64,000 nucleotides of DNA, from contig NC_084677.1 in assembly GCF_028389875.1 (NCBI RefSeq), positions 13,124,017 through 13,188,016 on the forward strand. Reading direction: 5' to 3'. Below are positions 54,801 to 62,600 of this stretch, in pieces; the stretch's first letter is position 1; every line of letters starts with the position of its first letter. Position numbers and translations under genes: made by a program. Source of the stretch: Rhea pennata (taxonomy: Eukaryota; Chordata; Aves; Rheiformes; Rheidae). Below the pieces are notes generated by a model that saw only the letters and a program-made list of their open reading frames with translations, was not told the DNA's origin and made no database searches.

Positions 54801-57800
54801 AGTTGTTAGGGGGTGACAGTCACGGTGATAAGGGACCCAGGCCTGCAGTGATATGATGAGCTGTAGAACTCACCTCCATGAAATTTTGTATGTCTTTGTT
54901 GTAGCATAAAATCAGTTACAGAACACAAAATATCAATCACAGGCTATTAACACAATAGTTGGGATATTTGGCAGGATTGGGCCCTTAGCCAGCATATTTA
55001 CAGCAGCACGGCAGCTAGCTGGTACATACTTTTGTGTAACGCAGGAAAAAAATAGTCAGTTTGCCTTGAAACTCAGAGGTCCACCTAGGAGAGAGATCTA
55101 AAAGATGCCTGGAAAGGGTAAAGGGAGTTGAATGGAACTTAAAGGATATCTGTATAAACTGTGAAGTTGACTGCTAACAGGCAGTATTTGCATATATGTT
55201 ATCTATGATGATGACCAAAGAATAATTGAATCAGAGGGCTTTTTGAAGCTTGTTTGCTAACAGAAATGTTATTCAAAAATACACTGAAAATTGTTAAATA
55301 TATATAAAAAAAAAAATCCTGAAAATGAAATGTTACTAAATATTCATAGCCTTTATTTCCTTTATAAAAGACCTTAATTGACCAAAGTGCTTAATCACAT
55401 GAACTGGTTAATTTTGCATATGCAAAAGCACTTACCTCAGAGACTGCTGTCATGTTTAAACAAGGACGTTTTTCTTTAATGTATACAAAATGTACGTATT
55501 TTAGGGAAATTATGAAACTCACTGAAAATGTTGTATTAGAGTCTTTATTTTTAAAACATCCTTTTAGAATAAGAGCACCATCTACTGGTACACATGCATA
55601 ACTCTTATGTCCAAATTATTCAACATCTTGCCAACAAATTTTTTAAAATGAAAAGTCAAGTTTAAAGCTTTTATCAGCTACATAAAACTCATCTGTGTAT
55701 GTACCGAGTATTCAACTGGATGATCTAATGATAGAGTTTCATTTCTCAAGCTTAGTTAAAGGCAAAAATAAAACTGTATATCTTGAAGATTATTCAATAC
55801 AGTTTTAGTTAAGTTTTTTTTATATAAATTAAACAAGCCAGTATCTGTCAGATTTAATGAGAACTGATGTAACCAATAAACACATTATCTAAAAGTGACT
55901 GAAAAGCTATTGTTCTTCTGCGCTTTTCTTGTGAATTGCAGATCTTAGAAGTTGAAGGTGTACTGATGCCTCAAATTATTGCCTCCATGGATGAAGACTC
56001 TAAAATGACTCGACTAATGGCTTGTCGTATTGTTGGTGTTTTTTTTAAAGTCTGTGGAAGGCAGTTTGATTCAGATAAGCTTATCAAAACTTACCCAGGT
56101 ATGGTAAGATGGTAAGAGTTTTATTTTTATTATTTTATTTTTTTGGATGGAGGTGTCAGTGTCTCCAGATTGAAGAATTAGATTTGCTTTTTCATGTGAA
56201 GTGTCATGGTAGCTTTGTTTTTAAGAATGAAAAGCACTCATTAGCAGAAAGATTCACTATCTAGCTTTCGGATTCACTGTACAGATTTTTCCACCTCACC
56301 TGTAGGTTCACTGCAGGTGAACGGAAGCAGTAACAACGGAAGCAGGAACACAGACTATGCAATGGCAGAAACATTTTATATCACTGTGTCATCTAGCTTT
56401 AATCCCATGCAAAGCGCTAGCAAAAAGACTATAATCAGTTTGAGATGCAAATAGCGGTAGATCTTATGCTGACTGTACTTCTCAGCCACTCTTATTTCAT
56501 TCTCATGCATATATTCTCAGGCTATTTCTGTATTCTCTTATCAGGTATCTACCTATTTGGGTAGATCTCCCACGCAATTTTATAGATATTAAGAAAGTGG
56601 AAAAAGTAAAGGGCTGCACAATATCACACATTTAGTAGGATTTTTGTGTCAGAGAAGCAATTTAATGCCTTGATTCTACAGAGATTAAGACGTATTCTTA
56701 ACCTGTCAAGTGAGACTGCTTATAGTGTATGAAGTACATGCATACATTTTAGAGAATCAAATGTTAAACATGTAGAGTATGCATTGCTGAAGTATGGCTC
56801 CAAGAGCACTTGCATCTCACAAGGCTGCTCTACAGTAGCTTTTTAACTGCAATATTTCATTTAATTGAGTTAATTTACTGCAGATAATTTAATGTCCTCT
56901 TTGAATGCCCACATCACCCCATTAGCAAAACTGAACAAAGTATCCTGATGTTGTTTTGAATTAAACCACTAGATGGAACCTCACTCAATATTACTGACAA
57001 ACCTTGTGATGACAGTATTTCATATACACCAGTTCCTAGTTTAGACTGTATGAAATAATGTTCTAACTATAGTGAAGGCAGGACAGTAATGCATTATATA
57101 AATGGTAGCCACATTGTTCTCCTTGCTGTGTTTCAGAGTGCCAACAGCAAGCCATGGCATTGTACCACAAATAGACCTGAATAAATAGTGAATAGATAGT
57201 GGAGGGTTTTTTAATATTTTTTTTCTATAATGCCTCTTAGGATAATGTTTAACTGCTGAACAATAGATCTGCAGAAATATAGTATGTATTATGTAATGGG
57301 CTTTATGTTCTCAGATATATACGTAAATAAGCCTTTCTCAAACTTAGCATCTTAATCAATGATATTTTTGTTACATGGGACAGCAGAAATCTAGCAATAA
57401 CCACTTGTACTTTGGAGAAATACATAATCAGACAATCATAAAAGCATACCTTTACATTTAGTGTATTCAAATACTGAGATGCAAAGTCATTGACAGAAAC
57501 TGTAATATTTGATTAAAATACCATGCTTTACAGAAAATATGCTTAAACTGTATTTCTCTAATGCATTCATAAACATGCATAGTACCTTGTTAGGTAGAGT
57601 GTTAAGAGAAAAGTTCAGCTGAATCTGAATAATTTCCTACATATGTTTTAATGTTTTTTGACAACATAACTAAGCTTTAATTTTTAAAGAACAATCCATT
57701 TATAATATACTGCACGCTTTTAGGACCTATATATTTCATATATTCCAAAATTCAAAAGACAGAAGCATATTGTAAATGCAATAGTAACTTCAGTAATTAC

Positions 57801-58773
57801 AAAATACATTTGTATTTTGAAATAAAAAGAAAAAGATAACTTCTCACCTCTATTCCGAGTGCTGTTTGGTTATGAATATTTTGATTATTTAATATTATTA
57901 ATATTTTTCAGAAGTCTTAAAGCGGCTGGATGATGCTTCACTCGATGTACGACTGGCAGCTGCTCACACCTTAACTAATTGGTTTAAATGCTTAAAGGAC
58001 AATGATGTGAAATCTTTAATGCAAAATAATATTCGGTTTCTGTACCAAGAATTGTTGATACATTTGGATGACCAAGATCAAACTATCCAAAATGCAGTCC
58101 TAGGTAAGACTCTCTGTTTTATGTATTTTTACCATTTTTTTTTTCAAATAATGTTTTTAAGTGTTCTCTAAAAGTAATACATACAGCTAGAGACTAATAC
58201 TAACAGGCTGAAGTCACTGGAAGCTTTTCTTTGGGTTTCAGTGAGTATGAGCTCAGGCCTTTTACTTGAATGACACATCATGAAACATTACATTTGTGCA
58301 TGCATCAAGGTGGGAATATCAGTATATCTGATATATCAGAAGACTTTATAGATGCTAAACAGGATGTGGACCAGAGACATTAACTGCTGCAGCATGTGAC
58401 TGTACACTGGCTTGTTTGATGGATTTTGTGGAATTTATTGGTGTATCAGTCTGTGTTCAAGCATAAGGACATCAGAATACAAACCTCATCAAAAAAAGAA
58501 GGAAATCAAGTTGTCGTGACTGCTGAATTTGTAGGAGTACAACTTCACAGTTAGGTTGTACCTCTTTTGGGGGAACTTAGATAGAGAAGAGCAAGGCAGC
58601 TAATGATTTATGAAACACATTTTTGTTTTACAGAAGTTTTAAAAGAAGGAAGCATTTTATATCCAGAAGTGCTCATGAGAGAAATTGAAATGGTTGTACA
58701 TAAGCATCGAACACCGGTCTATTGCAATCAACTACTGCACTATATTCAGTCACCCAAAGAATCAGTTTCATGA
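29311..58773 (+). CDS. DNAAF5: DNAAF5 (HEATR2), dynein axonemal assembly factor 5, complete in 13 exons
   Basis: A HEAT-repeat protein that acts in the cytoplasm to pre-assemble axonemal dynein arms before transport into motile cilia; loss of the human gene causes primary ciliary dyskinesia (known for the family). The exons are 29311-29857, 30270-30454, 31272-31396, 31979-32094, 38091-38323, 40052-40264, 42442-42585, 47645-47813, 50603-50750, 54458-54608, 55942-56098, 57912-58103 and 58634-58773. They sum to 2520 nt, 839 codons plus stop, with every phase matching and all introns GT-AG. Human DNAAF5 is 855 residues in 13 exons. Conserved landmarks include [65 protein letters not shown] and EVLKEGS. 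Only ATG 29311 is used as start; the frame upstream has no in-frame ATG. The N-terminal 180 residues are GC-rich and the least conserved. No break or odd residue was seen. Confidence 0.96.
29858..30269 (+). other. DNAAF5: DNAAF5 intron 1
   Basis: 412 bp. Its 5' end is G-rich, with runs GGG-AGGG-GGGG and eleven G within 29889-29915, a potential quadruplex about 30 nt after the donor. The open frame of exon 1 reads on into it to 30039, but exon 2 and the family sequence show it is spliced out. Confidence 0.9.
30270..30454 (+). CDS. DNAAF5: DNAAF5 exon 2
   Basis: 185 nt from acceptor CTAACAG to donor CCTAAG/GTGCAG, codons 183-244. It encodes [20 protein letters not shown] and the following HEAT helices to DEIPK, matching the human protein closely. 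Confidence 0.96.
30455..31271 (+). other. DNAAF5: DNAAF5 intron 2
   Basis: 817 bp, GT-AG. It contains T runs just before the acceptor. Nothing else is seen. Confidence 0.9.
31272..31396 (+). CDS. DNAAF5: DNAAF5 exon 3
   Basis: 125 nt from acceptor CATGTAG to donor AACAT/GTAAGA. It encodes [20 protein letters not shown] and [21 protein letters not shown], one of the best-conserved segments of the family. Confidence 0.96.
31397..31978 (+). other. DNAAF5: DNAAF5 intron 3
   Basis: 582 bp, GT-AG, AT-rich; no feature seen. Confidence 0.9.
31979..32094 (+). CDS. DNAAF5: DNAAF5 exon 4
   Basis: 116 nt from acceptor TTCTAG to donor GGAG/GTGAGT. The split Met codon joins exon 3 (AT) to G. It encodes [20 protein letters not shown], then [18 protein letters not shown], matching human WEDVGLQWQKENEEDLKDK. 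Confidence 0.96.
36825..36854. repeat. A homopolymer (30 bp)
   Basis: Uninterrupted A run in DNAAF5 intron 4, about 50 bp before the CR1 tail. Confidence 0.95.
36905..36964 (+). mobile_element. CR1 LINE tail fragment
   Basis: About 60 bp containing TCTCCAAAGGTCCCTTCCAA and CCTCAATTATTCTGTGATTA, the extreme 3' tail of a plus-strand CR1. A 30-bp A run lies shortly upstream but is not part of the normal CR1 end. Confidence 0.8.
38091..38323 (+). CDS. DNAAF5: DNAAF5 exon 5
   Basis: 233 nt from acceptor TTCCTAG to donor AGGAAT/GTAAGT, codons 325-402. It encodes [20 protein letters not shown], then [32 protein letters not shown] and [14 protein letters not shown]. It is separated from exon 4 by the longest intron of the gene (6.0 kb). 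Confidence 0.96.
38324..40051 (+). other. DNAAF5: DNAAF5 intron 5
   Basis: 1.7 kb, GT-AG. It contains an A/GAA microsatellite at 39934-39983, about 70 nt before exon 6. Otherwise unremarkable. Confidence 0.9.
39934..39983. repeat. A run plus GAA microsatellite
   Basis: About 23 A followed by several GAA units, ending about 70 bp before DNAAF5 exon 6. It reads as an open lysine/glutamate run joined to the exon, which is not coding. Confidence 0.95.
40052..40264 (+). CDS. DNAAF5: DNAAF5 exon 6
   Basis: 213 nt, exactly 71 codons (403-473), from acceptor TTTCAG to donor GAAGAG/GTAAGG. It encodes [20 protein letters not shown] through ICQRSEE. Confidence 0.96.
40265..42441 (+). other. DNAAF5: DNAAF5 intron 6
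   Basis: 2.2 kb, GT-AG. It holds one degenerate repeat-like motif (41895-41930, see findings). Nothing else recognised. Confidence 0.9.
42442..42585 (+). CDS. DNAAF5: DNAAF5 exon 7
   Basis: 144 nt, exactly 48 codons (474-521), from acceptor AAATAG to donor GATAAG/GTAAAC. It encodes [20 protein letters not shown] and ends in HLKDK. It was found from the expected sequence, since the exon alone is too short to stand out as an open frame. Confidence 0.95.
44641..45541 (+). mobile_element. CR1 LINE 3' fragment, about 900 bp
   Basis: Plus-strand CR1 in DNAAF5 intron 7. It begins with a degraded reverse-transcriptase part (AACCTGGATGAGGGGACAGA) and contains GAGACATGGAGCTTCTGGAG, GGGGATCTTATCAATGTGTA and GACAGGACAAGAGGCAATGG. 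It ends with GGTCCCTTCCAAGCTTGCTG and the tail ACTCTATGATTC. The translated end shows the familiar [10 protein letters not shown] and [10 protein letters not shown]-type residues in one open frame (45217-45465). Stops and frameshifts interrupt the rest, so it is a dead 5'-truncated copy. No target duplication was established. Confidence 0.95.
47174..47199. repeat. A homopolymer (26 bp)
   Basis: Uninterrupted A run in DNAAF5 intron 7. Confidence 0.95.
47645..47813 (+). CDS. DNAAF5: DNAAF5 exon 8
   Basis: 169 nt, codons 522-577, from acceptor TAACAG to donor TTCAG/GTATGA. It encodes [20 protein letters not shown] through [22 protein letters not shown]. The human counterpart reads DWTAHSPELLQFSVIVAQS here. 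Confidence 0.95.
47814..50602 (+). other. DNAAF5: DNAAF5 intron 8
   Basis: 2.8 kb, GT-AG, with T runs at 49376-49397 and 50113-50143. Nothing else recognised. Confidence 0.9.
50113..50143. repeat. T-rich homopolymer (one G interruption)
   Basis: T7-G-T23 run in DNAAF5 intron 8. A similar 22-bp T run lies at 49376-49397. Confidence 0.95.
50603..50750 (+). CDS. DNAAF5: DNAAF5 exon 9
   Basis: 148 nt, codons 578-626, from acceptor TTCTAG to donor CAGGG/GTAAGT. It encodes [20 protein letters not shown] and [20 protein letters not shown] ending NSQG. It leaves two bases of a Gly codon, which matters for the candidate cassette exon downstream. Confidence 0.96.
52922..52981 (+). CDS. Candidate in-frame cassette exon in DNAAF5 intron 9
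   Basis: A 60-nt stretch between a pyrimidine-rich acceptor (TTTCTTGCCTCTGCAG) and a good donor (TTAAG/GTAGGT). Spliced between exons 9 and 10 it keeps the frame and adds 20 residues, [19 protein letters not shown] plus Arg, without a stop. A TTTAACA branch-point-like sequence lies about 50 nt upstream. I know of no such exon in human DNAAF5, so it may be lineage-specific or simply a pseudo-exon. Confidence 0.3.
53222..53245. repeat. A homopolymer (24 bp)
   Basis: Uninterrupted A run in DNAAF5 intron 9, about 240 bp downstream of the candidate cassette exon. Confidence 0.95.
54030..54200 (-). mobile_element. MIR-like ancient tRNA-SINE remnant
   Basis: In plus order: AAAGGGCTTTACAAATAGTA, then GAATCCTCACAGCATTC, TTATCTCCACTTCATAGGTG, GAGAAAATGAGACAGAGAAG, GTAAGTAGTTTACCAAGATA and ACAGAGTGAGTCATGGGCA. 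This follows the reverse complement of the MIR consensus block by block (CTTTACA, AATCCTCACA, ATCCCCATTTTACAG, GAAACTGAGGCACAGAGAGG, TAAGTGACTTGCCCAAGGTC), as far as I remember it. It is diverged, as expected for an amniote-wide relic. Confidence 0.65.
54458..54608 (+). CDS. DNAAF5: DNAAF5 exon 10
   Basis: 151 nt, codons 627-677, from acceptor CTTTAG to donor AAAGAG/GTAAAT. It encodes [20 protein letters not shown], then [20 protein letters not shown], the most strongly conserved C-terminal HEAT segment. Confidence 0.96.
54609..55941 (+). other. DNAAF5: DNAAF5 intron 10
   Basis: 1.3 kb, GT-AG. A short imperfect repeat of AAATAAATGCA-like units lies at about 54657-54692. Nothing else is seen. 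Confidence 0.9.
55942..56098 (+). CDS. DNAAF5: DNAAF5 exon 11
   Basis: 157 nt, codons 678-729, from acceptor TTGCAG to donor CCCAG/GTATGG. It encodes [20 protein letters not shown] then [20 protein letters not shown] and ends DKLIKTYP. Confidence 0.96.
56099..57911 (+). other. DNAAF5: DNAAF5 intron 11
   Basis: 1.8 kb, GT-AG, AT-rich; no feature recognised. Confidence 0.9.
57912..58103 (+). CDS. DNAAF5: DNAAF5 exon 12
   Basis: 192 nt, codons 730-793, from acceptor TTTCAG to donor CCTAG/GTAAGA. It encodes [20 protein letters not shown] then [14 protein letters not shown] and [21 protein letters not shown]. Confidence 0.96.
58104..58633 (+). other. DNAAF5: DNAAF5 intron 12
   Basis: 530 bp, GT-AG. 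It includes a degenerate repeat-like motif at 58208-58264 (see findings). Confidence 0.9.
58634..58773 (+). CDS. DNAAF5: DNAAF5 exon 13 (last, with stop)
   Basis: 140 coding nt from acceptor TTTACAG to the TGA at 58771-58773. It encodes [20 protein letters not shown], then [20 protein letters not shown] and the C-terminus PKESVS. The end aligns with the human C-terminus to within a few residues. Confidence 0.96.
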
Positions 58774-58857
58774 ATCAATGCTGAAACTCTTGATAGTGAG
58801 CTGTATGTGACATTTATATGATTTTGATTTCTTTCATTTGTACAAAGTAGCCTGAGC

Positions 58858-58863
58858 AATAAA
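58858..58863 (+). terminator. Polyadenylation signal AATAAA, proximal
   Basis: AATAAA 85 bp after the DNAAF5 stop codon, followed about 30 bp later by T-rich and TG-rich sequence, a normal cleavage context. Confidence 0.6.
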
Positions 58864-58924
58864 TAGATCTTTTTCTTTGTAAATTCTGGATTAGATCACT
58901 TAAAAGTCAAGATTGGTAAAGTTC

Positions 58925-58927
<3 letters not shown>

Positions 58928-58958
<31 letters not shown>
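58928..58958. repeat. T homopolymer (31 bp)
   Basis: T run in the DNAAF5 3' UTR region, 64 bp after the first AATAAA. Confidence 0.95.
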
Positions 58959-58960
<2 letters not shown>

Positions 58961-58989
58961 CATTTCAACATTTCTTTGTATATGCTAGT

Positions 58990-58995
58990 AATAAA
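58990..58995 (+). terminator. Polyadenylation signal AATAAA, second
   Basis: AATAAA just after the long T run, 217 bp after the DNAAF5 stop codon. A plausible alternative 3' end. Confidence 0.4.
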
Positions 58996-59657
58996 ACAGT
59001 GTTTTAATTCATTCTACATTGGAAGTTTTTCAGATACAACAGTTAAAACAAGAATGTTGTTCAGGATCTGACGCTGTTGGTAATTGAGAATAATAGTCTA
59101 GTTAAATCAATAGTCTAGTGTCAAAGTTTTATATTACAAAAATTCAACTAGACTTTGGTCTTTCAAGGATCATTTCAAGCTCTGGAAAGTTTTCATACTT
59201 TGCAGAGTCAGGTCTGTGAGGATCAGTTCTATCAAAAACATTTAGGTCAAAATTCTGTTACCTAATGCAACAAAATGTTTATAATCTTTTGAGTACTCAT
59301 ACTTACGAGGCTGATATAATAGGAACATATTCTGAGCAAGTGTCATAAAAGAAATGGTTTTTATTTTCAGTCATTAAAATGTAGTACAATGACAATAAGG
59401 TTAACATTTCTTAAACTAGGGTTTATACATGGGAAAATGTGCTGTTTTGTCATGTAGATTAACAGTATTTATATTTTTGTATTTTTAAATATATATCATC
59501 TACTATTTTTGTTTATACTAAAGTGCCTTGGATAACAAGCAACATTAGTTTGCTTATTACTTTGAAATGAAATATGTTTATGTTAATGCTTGGGTTTGGT
59601 TTTGGTTTTACTTTTTAGGATATAATTTTTAGGGTCTTCTCATATTTTCAGCTGTGT

Positions 59658-59663
59658 AATAAA
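59658..59663 (+). terminator. Polyadenylation signal AATAAA, distal
   Basis: AATAAA in GTGTAATAAAATTAG, followed by a T/G-rich stretch (TTCTTGTCTGAG). It could end a long 3' UTR form of DNAAF5. Confidence 0.35.
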
Positions 59664-62600
59664 ATTAGTGATCTTCTAGATTCTTGTCTGAGTCATTATG
59701 GAATAATATGCTATTTATTGCACAGATAAAAATCATGGAAAATCAGGGTCCTGTTTTCTTAAATTATCTATATTACAAACAAAAAGTGCTCATTGGCATT
59801 GTATCACACCCTTTATCATGCCTAGGCTTGTATCAGGCCTAAAAGAGGAGATTCTTCAAGATTTGGGAATACTTCTTATGTTGTGGAAGATCTTCGCTTT
59901 GGCTTGGCTTTCTGAGCTCACTGCCTTTTCAAACTTGTGATGTAACTGTTAACCAAACCATGGTCTGTTTAGAGCAATATCTACTTGAATTCACAAATAA
60001 ACATTTAAGAGAAATTAGATATGCAAGACATTCTTATTCCTGGCTAAAAAAGCTAGTCATGCAAACTTATGACTTGTCCTGCAAAGAATATTGGGTCATT
60101 TTGAAAATCCTAATGAAAGGGACAAGTAAAATTAAAGATGCATGGTTAATAGAGCAGTTTCTTAGTAAGCCAAAGGTTATTTTGCATTCTTCTAGAATAG
60201 ACTACTCATTTAAAATCATGTATTCTGTCTCTGAAGCTTGGTTTTCTTTTCATGAAAAAGACAAAATATAATTCTTCCTGTACTGAGCTGCATTTTAATT
60301 GACTAATATAATTTCTACTATGTTCAGTACCTTCTTTCTAGAATCCCTTTGCAAGACCAAGAAGGTCCTCAGTCATGCTATCCTGAAGCAGAGTTGAAGA
60401 TCTGCTTTGATTTTTTTTCCCCTTTCCTCCCTATGAAGATCAAATGTATATATATATTTTTTCCTTCTCTTCCCCCTCATAAGTTTCTCTTTACATGCTG
60501 TTGTAAATGATAGCTGGTAGATGGACAACCATACAAAAGTGCTTGGGCTAAATATGATACAGAAGTTTAAGTGGCTGTTTGCACACCTGGAGGGTCAGCT
60601 GAAATTCTTTGGAGGCATGAAGTGTGTGAAATATATCAGATCACACTAGAAAAAAAATACAATGGTAAGTTGCATTCTCAACATCATCTCCAAAATAAAA
60701 ATCAGTGGAAAACATTGCATGGTTTGTTTAGTCTAATTAATAATTTGAAAAGCCAGTTTAAACAGATTGGAAATAGACTACAAAGCTACTCTAGTAGAGC
60801 ACTTGGACTTTTCATTTAATACCCCATACTCAAAACCAAAGTGTTTCAAAGTACTACAAAGCATGAGGTTTTTCCATTGCAACATGAATTTCTGCTTCTG
60901 CAACAAGATTCCAGATCTAAGATATATATATCTGCACTTATTCCAGATATAAGATGAAGAATGGTAAATCCAGATCCCTTTATGAAGAAGTATTGTTGTG
61001 AAGTCTTCTGAGGATGGTGCATAAGCCTGGATTTACTAAGAACTTGGAAAAATCATCCCACCTATTTAAAAGCTATTTTCCTTTTTATTAACTTTTTTAG
61101 ATTCGGTCTTTTACTGTAGTAGTGGGAACACTACTGAAATGTATAGATTGTTTCTATCTTATTAGATTAGCTATTACAGGTACTAGATTTTATTAGGATT
61201 CATTGCATAATGTTATTACGATCATATTCATTACATAACTTTTAAGCAAGGACAGTTTTTCTTGGGCAAAATAGTTATCTCAAACTTTCAGACACTTTAG
61301 ATAAGCTCTGCCGTTCCTGTGACGAGCAGATGTGCTTATGTTGTTGTCTTTACAAGCCAGAAGGCCTGTTGTGGTGGATCCTGGGGCTTGGATTTGCAGT
61401 GAAACAAAATTTTTGGTAAGTGTATGCATTTACCTAACCTAATTTTCTAAATATTTTGTTGACTACTTTACATTGAATCAATTAGTTAGATATTAAGAGA
61501 GCACTGCAAAGAGACACACCTAGACTTTGAGGAAAAGTCTACATCAGAGAGCAGTTTTAGGAGAGTCTTAAAGTTTAGTATGTTTCCATATTCATCTACT
61601 TCTCATCTGTGTGAGTTCTTACTGGCAATCTGCAGATGTCCTTAGAAGTGCATCAGGCAGATCATAGGCACTCTGTCAGTAAAGCACACTCTGCCATCTA
61701 GTTGTATGGTAATAACACATTAATTTGTTTGGGTATGCAGTGTGCTCTCCAGAGACTAACATCCAGTTATAACTGGACTGTGCTTCCAAGTTTGCTGTCT
61801 GAAGAGGCAGCCAAGTTTAGTCAGGAGAAAAGTTTTGAGATGATCGTGAAAACAGAGTTTAGGTGTGCCCATAACTTCAACAGTGCGGACAATCTTACTG
61901 CACACCACAGTGTGTGTGATGACCTCTGTTAACAAATCCTGTGTCCTGAAGTCGTCTACTCTAGCGTTAACTGTCTTTTGTTATCTAGAATAACTATACT
62001 ATTATTGTTAACTATAATTTAAAGCCTTCAAACGTTGAAACATTTGGATTAGAGTTCTGACTGGTTCGTGATAGGCTTTATCTCACCTGTATGGAAGCCC
62101 CTTGTATAAGCTAAATACACTTTAATAAAGAGTGTTGCTCCTGATACAGGAGTAGCATTTTGGCCCCTGAAAATCAACTACTGACTTGAGAGGAGCCAAG
62201 TCAGCCATTCTGTTTCATTTGCAGAATCTACATTAGCATCACTGTACAGGAAGGTGAACAGCTGTTGACTTTTCTATAGAAAAGTGGGTCAGAGCTGGTC
62301 CCATTGGATGCAACGTAGACTGCTCCTTGCCTCACCCCTTCAAGTGAAGCTTTAAGCATGCTTTAAAAAGAGAAAGATAAAGCAAAAATCTTTATTATTA
62401 GGCAGCTGAAGGATCAACAAAAATTACAGTTAACAGGCTTGTGTCCACTTACTGAGATCAATCCCCCAGGAAAGCTCAAGAACAGCAGTAACTGAGATGA
62501 AGCAGCTGATGAGAGCTGTGGGGAGAACGGCTGCTCTGTCAGCCTTCCTTGTGTGTAATCGGCTTTTCTTGTTAATGGCTGAAATCCCCTGTAAGTCAGG

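Larger units (their letters stand above)
58774..59663 (+). other. DNAAF5: Probable DNAAF5 3' UTR
   Basis: AT-rich sequence after the stop with AATAAA at 58858, 58990 and 59658. The first would give a 3' UTR of about 100 nt; the later ones would extend it. A 31-bp T run (58928-58958) lies between the first and second signals. Which signal is used cannot be told from sequence. Confidence 0.55.

Noticed and set aside
61292-61932. Exons of SUN1, the human downstream neighbour
   Set aside because: A few residues (WW...G, LTAH) recall SUN1, but the order is not collinear, the first coding exon is absent and splicing the two segments gives a stop.
62100-62160. LTR end (AATAAAGAGTGTTGCTCC...)
   Set aside because: It looks like an LTR R region, but I found no second LTR, TG...CA ends or primer-binding site.
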